Shown one piece after another: positions 10,108 through 17,249 of a DNA stretch of 33,790 nucleotides. This DNA is from UBA6168 sp964643005 (lineage in GTDB: Bacteria > Bacteroidota > Bacteroidia > Chitinophagales > Saprospiraceae). The position numbers and the translations under genes were made by a program. The DNA is taken from contig CAZXQI010000033.1 in NCBI GenBank assembly GCA_964643005.1, positions 1-33,790 on the forward strand, read 5' to 3'. The notes beneath the pieces were generated by a model that saw nothing but the letters and a program-made list of their open reading frames with translations, searched no databases and was not told the DNA's origin. Every line of letters begins with the position of its first letter. The stretch's first letter is position 1.

Positions 10108-10770
10108 ATGCTAAGAACTTCGGCAAAAATTATATCCGTTATTTTTCATCCGCTATTGGCGGTGACCTATATGCTCCTGATGTTGTTGCTATCCAATCCC
10201 TATCAGTTTGGCGTACACACCTTTGCGGAACAATGGAAGTTTATACTGCTCGTCTTTTCATCCACCTTCATCATGCCCGCTTTTGCCGTCGTCATGCTGA
10301 AAGCTGTAGGTCTGGTAAAGTCTCTTGAGCTTAAAGATCGCTACGAACGCATTGGCCCCTATATCATCACGGGTATCTTTTATCTCTGGATGTTCATCAA
10401 TTTCAAAAATAACCCCGTCATTCCCCGTTCTTTTGCCGTTGCAGTACTGGGAGCGACGATTGGACTGTTCGCCGGTTTTTTTGTCAATAATTTCACAAAA
10501 ATCAGCGCGCATGGAGTGGGGATGGGCGGACTAGTGGGGCTGGCGGCTATCAGCACCGGCTTTTTCAATTTCGACACCTTTACGCTCAATCTCGGCTGGT
10601 TAGGACTTTTTGAAATCAGCACCAACTTCGTTATGATAACCTGTATTATCCTTGCAGGCGTCGTCTCCACTGCCCGCCTGTATTTGGAGGCTCACACGGA
10701 AAAGCAATTGTACTTCGGACTGGCTGTCGGCTTTGTGTCCCAATGGGTTGCACTGGCATTTCTTTTCTGA
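10108..10770 (+). CDS. PAP2-like integral membrane protein of unknown function
   Basis: 220 residues with about six hydrophobic segments. A conserved-looking polar motif, KISAHGVGMGG, lies at 131–141 between membrane segments, and ELKDRYERIGPYI at 74–86 faces a loop. The SAH-containing loop resembles the histidine loop of PAP2-type phosphatases, and similar Bacteroidota proteins are often given PAP2-like names. The full PAP2 triad motif KxxxxxxRP is not visible, so catalytic activity is not supported. A TACTTTCG sequence (10068–10075) about 32 nt upstream of the ATG is a near match to a −10-type box, without a good upstream box. It is followed by the convergent ABM-fold gene 41 nt later. Membrane location is secure; the role is unknown. 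Confidence 0.65.
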   Translation: MLRTSAKIISVIFHPLLAVTYMLLMLLLSNPYQFGVHTFAEQWKFILLVFSSTFIMPAFAVVMLKAVGLVKSLELKDRYERIGPYIITGIFYLWMFINFKNNPVIPRSFAVAVLGATIGLFAGFFVNNFTKISAHGVGMGGLVGLAAISTGFFNFDTFTLNLGWLGLFEISTNFVMITCIILAGVVSTARLYLEAHTEKQLYFGLAVGFVSQWVALAFLF

Positions 10771-10811
10771 CAGAAGGAGCTACCAGTATATTTTTTAGAA
10801 AAATTCAAAAA

Positions 10812-11117
10812 TCAATCCTCCAACTCTGTACGAGACGCCACTTCAAGGCTCCAGGCTTCCGCCCGCTCTGCAAAGAGAACTTTGGTGTTTTCCCAGGTTG
10901 TTTGAAATAGAGAAGATTGACGGTACTGTTCTAAAGCCGATTCATTTTCCCAAAAACTGAGGGTAAAGAAGATATTGGGTCGGTTGATGTCCCGCAACAA
11001 TTCCAGGTGAAGGCAGCCTTCAAAGGCTCTTATTTTCATTTTACTTTTTTCAAAAAGCCCTATGAATTCGGAAGCGGCATCTTCCCGAAAAGTAAGTTTG
11101 ACAATTCGCTTAAGCAT
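10812..11117 (-). CDS. ABM-fold (antibiotic biosynthesis monooxygenase-like) protein
   Basis: 101 residues of the dimeric ferredoxin-like ABM fold. The N-terminal strand MLKRIVKLTFREDA, the DINRPNIFFTLSFWENESALEQYRQSSLF block (44–72) and the terminal region TTWENTKVLF match small quinol/heme-degrading monooxygenase-like proteins. Members range from quinol monooxygenase YgiN to uncharacterised stress proteins, so the reaction is not predictable. There is no signal peptide, so it is cytoplasmic. Its ATG (11117–11115) overlaps by two bases the ATG of the divergent TIGR02757 gene (11116–11118), a palindromic CATG. Its promoter must therefore lie inside that gene or the transcripts must be leaderless. 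Confidence 0.8.
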   Translation of the reverse strand: MLKRIVKLTFREDAASEFIGLFEKSKMKIRAFEGCLHLELLRDINRPNIFFTLSFWENESALEQYRQSSLFQTTWENTKVLFAERAEAWSLEVASRTELED

Positions 11118-11907
11118 GATTCTTTCAGATTTAAAAACCCTCTTAGACGGCTATGTGGAGCAATACAACTGCCCGGATTTTATTGAGGAAGACCCTGTCA
11201 GTATCCCCCACCGGTTTGTGAAACTGCAAGATATTGAAATCTCCGGTTTTTGGACGGCCATGCTTTCCTGGGGGATGCGCAAGACGATAATCAACAAGGC
11301 CAATGAGCTGATGGCATTGATGGAAAACGCTCCTCACGACTTCATCATTCACCACACGGAGAGAGATCGGCAGAAGTTTTTGTCTTTTAAACACCGCACT
11401 TTCCAGGCTACAGATACGCTGTATTTTTTAGAATTTTTCCAATGGTTTTACCAAGACCATTCATCATTGGAAGAGGCGTTTTTAAAAAATAATTGGGTAG
11501 AGAATAAACACATCGGGATGGGGTTGGAAGGTTTTCATCACTTGTTTTTCAGTCTGCCGGACGCTCCGCAGCGAACCCGCAAGCACGTGTCGTCGCCGGC
11601 TTCCAGCTCGTCCTGCAAGCGTCTGAATATGTTCCTGCGCTGGATGGTACGCGATGATGGACGGGGTGTGGATTTTGGCCTTTGGAAAAAAATAAAGCCC
11701 TCCCAATTGCTTATTCCCCTTGACGTGCATGTTGATCGGATTGCTCGCCGACTGGGTCTGTTGGAACGCAGACAAACCGACTGGCAGGCCGTGTTGGAGC
11801 TGACGGAAAAACTTCGGCAGCTCGATCCAGACGACCCCGTGAAATACGACTTTGCCCTATTTGGCTTAGGCGTTTTGGAAAAAAAGAAAACGGGCAGTTC
11901 TTTTTAA
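11116..11907 (+). CDS. TIGR02757 / DUF2400 family protein
   Basis: 263 residues from ATG 11116; upstream in-frame codons back to 11062 lie over the divergent gene and lack family similarity. Recognised by LLDGYVEQYNCPDFIEEDPVSIPHRF near the N-terminus, SWGMRKTIINKANELM, MFLRWMVRDDGRGVDFGLW, and the C-terminal IPLDVHVDRIARRLGLL...DPVKYDFALFGLG. The last part is reminiscent of the helix–hairpin–helix region of endonuclease III-type glycosylases (compare DTHV-xx-RV-xx-RLGL), so a nucleic-acid role is possible. This is inference; the family is uncharacterised to my knowledge. Its stop codon TAA (11905–11907) is embedded in the terminator hairpin at 11890–11921. The start overlaps the divergent ABM gene by two bases. 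Confidence 0.85.
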   Translation: MILSDLKTLLDGYVEQYNCPDFIEEDPVSIPHRFVKLQDIEISGFWTAMLSWGMRKTIINKANELMALMENAPHDFIIHHTERDRQKFLSFKHRTFQATDTLYFLEFFQWFYQDHSSLEEAFLKNNWVENKHIGMGLEGFHHLFFSLPDAPQRTRKHVSSPASSSSCKRLNMFLRWMVRDDGRGVDFGLWKKIKPSQLLIPLDVHVDRIARRLGLLERRQTDWQAVLELTEKLRQLDPDDPVKYDFALFGLGVLEKKKTGSSF

Positions 11908-11921
11908 AAAGAACTGCCCGT
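11890..11921. terminator. Perfect bidirectional terminator hairpin
   Basis: ACGGGCAGTTCTTTTT (11890–11905) is followed directly by its exact reverse complement (11906–11921), giving 16-bp arms. The central T5/A5 part supplies a U-tract in either direction after an ACGGGCAGTTC stem. It serves the rightward TIGR02757 gene, overlapping its stop codon, and the leftward giant gene ending at 11948. Confidence 0.8.
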
Positions 11922-11947
11922 CGGCGAATTTATTTAAACCTTACAGT

Positions 11948-14900
11948 TTATCTGTTGATGGCCAGCTTTTTAGCAACTACCTGATTTCCAATAACTATTT
12001 TAACCAGATAAATGCCGGAAGTCTGTGCGGATAAGTCGAGCGTAACGGCGCCTGTGCTCATGTCGCTGTGCGGGAAGCGGGCTGCCAGTCTGCCGCTCAT
12101 GTCGAAAACAACAATGTCCACTTCCTGTGCCTGTGTATCTTCTAAAGCTAAAGTCACCCAGCCATTGGCGGGATTTGGATAGAGATTGATTTTACTTTCC
12201 ATGCGGCGATCTATGGTCATGGTGACTGATTCTACCGTGAAGACGAGGCTTGCTTCGCAGCCATTGCCATCCGTAATAATCAGCGTGTAATCGCCTGCGG
12301 ATAATCCGTACACATTGGCATCTGTAGAAACGACTGCTCCCTGTGCATTCAGCCACTGGTAGGAGTAATCGCCGGCGCCTCCGCCAACTTCGATTTCTAT
12401 TGAACCGTCATGGGCATTGTCCGTATCCGGTTCGATTGCGATAACGGAAACAGAAATATCAGTCGGTTCGACGATGGTGAACGATGCTGTTTCCTGGCAT
12501 CCATCCTCGTCGGTAACTGCGACGGTATAATCCCCGGCAGCGAGATTTTCGATAGACGAAGCGGTTGCGCCGTTGCTCCAAAGGTAGGTGTAGTTGGCAG
12601 CGCCACCCGTTGCGACGACTGTTGCGCTACCGTCTTCGATTGAAGCACAGGTTATCTGTGTTGTAGTTACATCTAAACTCATTTCCTCTGGTACGGTGAC
12701 TGTGAAACTACAGGTTGCAGAGTTTCCATTCTGATCTGCTACCACAACGCTCACTTCAGAAACCCCGGCTGGGAAGCTTGATCCGCTGGCCGGGCCGTTC
12801 CACTGGTAGTTCAAAACGCCGGAGCAATTATCTGAAGCTGTTACTTGATAAGTAGCTACCGGCTCGCAATAAGACAGCACCAAATCGGCAGGACATTCGA
12901 CAACCGGAGCGGTGGCGTCTTCTACTTTCACGATGGCAGTGCCAGAGGCGCTGTTACCGCTTGCATCTGTTATCGTCAGCACAACGGCGTTATTTCCCAG
13001 ATTGCTGCAATCGAAAGAGGCAAGGTCAATAGACATATTGGCGATGCCGCAGTTATCGCTGCTGCCGTTGTCTAACATCTCCGGAGTAATGGAAGCTTCT
13101 CCATTTTCATCTAAATAGACGATGATATCCTGGATGATGATATCGGGTAACTGTTCGTCCAGTACTGTGACGATTGCTGTAGCGGCACTAGAATTACCTG
13201 CACCGTCTGTCACGGTCAATGTTACTTCGTTCTCGCCCAAATCATCGCAGGTAAAGCTGCTCTGACTAATGGACATTCCAACAATACCGCAGTCATCGCT
13301 GCTGCCACTGTCTAAGTCTGCCGCCAAAAGCTTGGCCTCTCCATCTGAATTGAGAGTCAGCGTTAGATTATGCGCTACAGCCACGGGCGCTTCGGAGTCA
13401 TTGATGCCGATTTCGACTTCTAAGGTGGCGGCGCAATCATTCAGGTCAGAAACGGATACGGTGTAAGTACCTGGCTCCAGATTGGAAACGCCTGCTGTCG
13501 TTTCGCCATTCGACCATTTATAAACGTAAGTTTCCGTTCCTCCCTGAGCTGTGACTGTAGCCAAACCATTAGCGCTACCGCAGTCTGCATCGGCAAATTC
13601 CGTCACCTCAACCGAAAGTGTGCTTGGTTCGAGGATGGTTACTTCGGCGATAGCCGGGCAATTGACGGCGTCAGAAACAGTTACGGTGTAGGTGCCTGGA
13701 TTAAGGTTGCTGATCGTTGCCGTAGTTTCCTCGTTCGACCAATTAATAATGTATGGCGACAGACCGTAAGACAGGACGACGGTGGCCTGGCCATCGTCGG
13801 CTCCATTGCAACTGATATTATAGGCGGTTACGTCGGCAATCATTGCACAGGCATAAGGCGCTACCGGGACAGTTTGTACGGAGGTACATCCGTTGGCGTC
13901 GGTTACTGTGACGGAGTAGTTGTCAGAAGACAGACCATTGATAGTTTGCGTCGTTTCTCCGTTGCTCCATTCATAAGTGAATGGTTCTGTGCCGCCTGTA
14001 GGGTTGGCAGTTGCCGTTCCGTCGTCTGCTCCGGCCGACGTGACAGCGGTCGAAGTAGCGTTCGGATTGAGGAAGGCCGGCTGTAGAATTTCAATAGAAA
14101 GAGCCACCTCGCAATTGTTGGCGTCGTTGACAGTTACGCTATAAGTACCGGGAGACAGGTCTGTAATCACATCGGTTGTTTCACCATTAGACCATTCGAA
14201 GGTGAAAGGCTCAGTAGCGTTATTCAGGTGAATGGAAGCGGAGCCATCATTGGCGCCGTTGCAACTGACATCTTCTTTAGCTGAGTTGGCGATAACGCTA
14301 CAACCAAAGGCGTTGACGGTTACGGTGCTAACTTTTGTACAGCCATTTTCATCCGTCACTGTCACCGTATATGCGCCGGGTTCCAGATCGGTGATGGTCT
14401 GAGTTGTCTCTCCATTGCTCCATTCGAAGGTATAGGCGCCCGTACCTCCCACCGGCTCGGCAGTAGCCGAACCATCGTTGCTTTCAGGCGCTGTTTCAGC
14501 TGTAGCAGAAGCATTTACCAAAATCACATCCGGCTGGGTAATGACGATGGTCTCGGTAGTTGCGCAATTTTCGCCATCCGTCACCGTGACGGTATAAGTA
14601 CCTGCACTGAGGTTCTGGGCAGTAGCCGAGTTTTCGCTATTTGACCAGGCATAAGTGTAAGCGCCATTGCCGCCCCCGCCTTCAACGGTAGCCGAACCGC
14701 TAGAGCTTCCATAGCAAAGTATATTGTTGACTTCCAGAATTTCAGCGGTAACAGGCGCTGTCAGCGTCACCAGAGATTCGTCGGTATTGGTGCAGCCTGT
14801 ATTTTTATTTGTGACTGTAAGCACATAAGTACCGGTAGCATCTACGGTCGGGGTCAGGGTATTTTCTCCTGATACAATATTGCCGTCGTCGGTCGTCCAT

Positions 14901-17029
14901 TCGTAAGTGTATTGGTTGCCGCTGGAGGAACTGGTTCCATTCAACACTACAGAAGAAGTATTGCAATTCAAGACGCCATTGGCGCCTGCATTTGCCGTCG
15001 GCTGTGTCGTGTTTTGATTGACAATGGCCGTTGCATTTTTGGTACAACCGTTGGGAGCTGTAACTGTGAGAATATAGTTTCCTGTCTCGCTTACTTCTGG
15101 AGATTGTTCATCAGATGTAAATCCATTCGGCCCTGTCCATGAGAAGCTTACGTCGGGAGTAGAGGAGCCTCCCTCTAATACGACAGCATTGGTTGTACAG
15201 GTCAGGGTTCCACCTTCGGCGGTAGCTTCTGGCTGCGCAGTATTTGTTTCAACGGTTGCCGAAGCTGTGCTGGTGCAGCCATTGGCAGTGCTGGTCACGG
15301 TCAGCGTGTAAGTTCCAGCGGTGGAAACAGTTGGATTTTGCTGGGTGGAGCTGTAGCCGTTTGGCCCAGCCCAGGCGTAGCTTACTCCGGCTCCCTGAGA
15401 GCTTCCCCCCAATTGGATGGAAGACGCGGCGCAGGTGATTTCACCTCCTGTCGCTGTTGCCCCAGGCCCTGCGTTACTGCCGGTAACGGTAGTTGACGAT
15501 GTAGCAGAACAGCCATTCGAAGTATTAGAAACCGTCAGGGTATAGGCGCCGGCGGCATTGACGACCGGATTGAGGGTTGTGGCGCCAGAAACGATGTTGC
15601 CGCCCACTGTCGTCCACAGGTAAGTAATATTGCTGCCCGATGAGCCTGAACCGTTCAAGGTTATTTGTTTCAAACTACAGGTAATGACGCCGCCGCTACC
15701 TGCCGAAGCCTCGGGCAAATCGATATTTGAAGTAACGATCGTGGAAGCAGTCGCCGAGCAATTGTTTGCATTATTGATGACCAACAACTCATAAGTGCCA
15801 GGAGCATCTACGATACATTCGTCAAGACTGAGGTGTCCAGATACGATATTGCCGTTGATAGTTGTCCAGACGTATGTGAATTCCGAACCCTGAGATGTCC
15901 CCTGACCGCTAAGCGTTAACTCAGGGGCTGTGCAACTCAATGGTTCCGGAGCGGATGCTGCCGCTGTAGGAATAGTCGGTGGATCTACAACAATCCCGTT
16001 GATTTGTGTATAGCATCCTTTCCCATCAGTAACAGTAACGCTATACACTCCGGGAGCTACATTATAGAGATTTTGACCGTTGGTTCCATTGCTCCATAAA
16101 AAGGAATAACCAGGCGTACCGCCGGAAACAGTCATTTCAATAGAGCCTCCAATCCCACCGCAACTGGCTGGAGTTATATTGCCGAGATTGGCAGAAAGAG
16201 GAGCGGCAGGCTGGTTGACAAAAATAGGCCCGAGGGTTTTTGTTCCACCAAGTGAGCCGGTAACGGTGACAGAATAAGAGCCGGCTGGAATACCTGTGAT
16301 ACTCTGGGTGGTAGCGCCATTACTCCATTGGAAAGTATAAGGAGAAATACCTCCCAGAGTGGTGATGATGATGGAGCCGGTGCTTTCACCGTAGCAATCA
16401 ATGTTTATCACAGTTTGTGCTTCCATTGATGGAGCCGAACATCCCTTACCAAACTCCCATAATTGCTGCGTCGGCTTTTGCCCCACCTCATAGATGGTTC
16501 TGTCCGGGCAGATTCCGTAAATGGTAGGCCAGTAGTTGATGTGGTAGGCGCCGGTTTGTGAAGAATTATTAATAATAGGATAAGGCGTACCGGCCACCCA
16601 GTTTCCCTGCGTACCGCCTACGCAGCCGGCAGGCCCATAAAGGCAGGCTTCATTCGTCGAAGCGTCGCCTTCAATCATAAATACTCTTACATTGTTGGTG
16701 CCGGAAGGACCGTATTGGTAAAAGAGATTTTCAAAGGCGCCTGAGTTGTGATAAGACCAACAAGGCCCGCACCAGGTGGCTGAAAAGTCGAGATAGACAA
16801 TCTTTTCCTGATCCAAATAATCGTAAAGCGTGTGGGGTACGCCGTCGAGGTCGGTCATTGTCCAGTTTGGCGCTGTGCTGCCATCGGGTAATTGCGCAAA
16901 AACTAATGGAGTAGAAAAGATTAGGAAGATGATCAGCGGGAAGAGCCGCTTTTCAAATTTGGCGCGTAGCGCACCGGGGACTTGCCTCGTAGAAGCTTTG
17001 TCACCTTGGAGGTTGTACTGCGTTCTCAT
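11948..17029 (-). CDS. Giant secreted thioredoxin–SprB-repeat protein with T9SS sorting domain
   Basis: 1693 residues from ATG 17029; an in-frame GTG at 17050 would add seven. Order of parts: a basic n-region and signal peptide ending VFAQ (about 46); a thioredoxin/TlpA-like domain (about 50–200) with WCGPC at 86–90 and a WPT cis-proline motif near 167–169; two SprB-type repeats (209–349); five Ig/PKD-like ~80-residue repeats (351–756); six SprB repeats with the core YTFEWSNGETTQTITDLEPG (765–1207); three HYR-like units with SSD(D/N)CGI (1215–1445); two more SprB repeats (1451–1598); and a type A sorting domain with LYPNP (1611–1693). The domain should direct export through T9SS and surface attachment or release. 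SprB repeats are known from the Flavobacterium gliding adhesin. The redox head is unusual for an adhesin-like chain. No good promoter box is seen. Confidence 0.88.
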   Translation of the reverse strand: MRTQYNLQGDKASTRQVPGALRAKFEKRLFPLIIFLIFSTPLVFAQLPDGSTAPNWTMTDLDGVPHTLYDYLDQEKIVYLDFSATWCGPCWSYHNSGAFENLFYQYGPSGTNNVRVFMIEGDASTNEACLYGPAGCVGGTQGNWVAGTPYPIINNSSQTGAYHINYWPTIYGICPDRTIYEVGQKPTQQLWEFGKGCSAPSMEAQTVINIDCYGESTGSIIITTLGGISPYTFQWSNGATTQSITGIPAGSYSVTVTGSLGGTKTLGPIFVNQPAAPLSANLGNITPASCGGIGGSIEMTVSGGTPGYSFLWSNGTNGQNLYNVAPGVYSVTVTDGKGCYTQINGIVVDPPTIPTAAASAPEPLSCTAPELTLSGQGTSQGSEFTYVWTTINGNIVSGHLSLDECIVDAPGTYELLVINNANNCSATASTIVTSNIDLPEASAGSGGVITCSLKQITLNGSGSSGSNITYLWTTVGGNIVSGATTLNPVVNAAGAYTLTVSNTSNGCSATSSTTVTGSNAGPGATATGGEITCAASSIQLGGSSQGAGVSYAWAGPNGYSSTQQNPTVSTAGTYTLTVTSTANGCTSTASATVETNTAQPEATAEGGTLTCTTNAVVLEGGSSTPDVSFSWTGPNGFTSDEQSPEVSETGNYILTVTAPNGCTKNATAIVNQNTTQPTANAGANGVLNCNTSSVVLNGTSSSSGNQYTYEWTTDDGNIVSGENTLTPTVDATGTYVLTVTNKNTGCTNTDESLVTLTAPVTAEILEVNNILCYGSSSGSATVEGGGGNGAYTYAWSNSENSATAQNLSAGTYTVTVTDGENCATTETIVITQPDVILVNASATAETAPESNDGSATAEPVGGTGAYTFEWSNGETTQTITDLEPGAYTVTVTDENGCTKVSTVTVNAFGCSVIANSAKEDVSCNGANDGSASIHLNNATEPFTFEWSNGETTDVITDLSPGTYSVTVNDANNCEVALSIEILQPAFLNPNATSTAVTSAGADDGTATANPTGGTEPFTYEWSNGETTQTINGLSSDNYSVTVTDANGCTSVQTVPVAPYACAMIADVTAYNISCNGADDGQATVVLSYGLSPYIINWSNEETTATISNLNPGTYTVTVSDAVNCPAIAEVTILEPSTLSVEVTEFADADCGSANGLATVTAQGGTETYVYKWSNGETTAGVSNLEPGTYTVSVSDLNDCAATLEVEIGINDSEAPVAVAHNLTLTLNSDGEAKLLAADLDSGSSDDCGIVGMSISQSSFTCDDLGENEVTLTVTDGAGNSSAATAIVTVLDEQLPDIIIQDIIVYLDENGEASITPEMLDNGSSDNCGIANMSIDLASFDCSNLGNNAVVLTITDASGNSASGTAIVKVEDATAPVVECPADLVLSYCEPVATYQVTASDNCSGVLNYQWNGPASGSSFPAGVSEVSVVVADQNGNSATCSFTVTVPEEMSLDVTTTQITCASIEDGSATVVATGGAANYTYLWSNGATASSIENLAAGDYTVAVTDEDGCQETASFTIVEPTDISVSVIAIEPDTDNAHDGSIEIEVGGGAGDYSYQWLNAQGAVVSTDANVYGLSAGDYTLIITDGNGCEASLVFTVESVTMTIDRRMESKINLYPNPANGWVTLALEDTQAQEVDIVVFDMSGRLAARFPHSDMSTGAVTLDLSAQTSGIYLVKIVIGNQVVAKKLAINR
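13409..14737 (-). repeat. Six tandem SprB-type repeats (coding)
   Basis: Six ~72-residue units within the giant protein. Each has a C-x-G-x-x-[D/S]G-x-A start, a WSNGETT core and a GTYTVTVTD-x-x-x-C end. Units in this block are similar enough that the DNA also shows repeated segments (for example around the GTxACxGTxACGGTxTAxGT stretches), which can promote copy-number change. Confidence 0.8.
14762..15979 (-). repeat. Five tandem Ig/PKD-like repeats (coding)
   Basis: Five ~80-residue beta-sandwich-like units, each starting near A-x-A-x-x-G-x-x-[I/L]-x-C and ending with GTYTLTV-x-x-x-x-N-GC. The paired cysteines suggest one disulfide per unit. Confidence 0.7.
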
Positions 17030-17249
17030 GTCAGATGTAGAGTTTTTCACCTAAAGCAGGTTATTTATTAATGATAATTAGAAAATGTGGTATCAATTGG
17101 TGAGGTTTTTTCAGGAGGCTTTATCGCTTTAACTTTTTTTAAAAAACAAAAAAACAGAAATATGGAAATTTCTCAAAATTTGATTTGGAAGGCAAGGTAA
17201 GAAAAATTGAATCTGAACAGATTTTATTAATCTATTTTTGACAGGAAAA

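Noticed and set aside
11584..11589. A second CACGTG core that might be a parS site.
   Set aside because: The flanks do not match TGTTN...AAACA, and it lies inside conserved TIGR02757 coding sequence.
12695..15979. Regularly spaced repeated DNA that could be mistaken for a CRISPR array.
   Set aside because: The repeats are in-frame protein repeats of about 70–80 codons with no short identical repeat/spacer structure and no cas genes.
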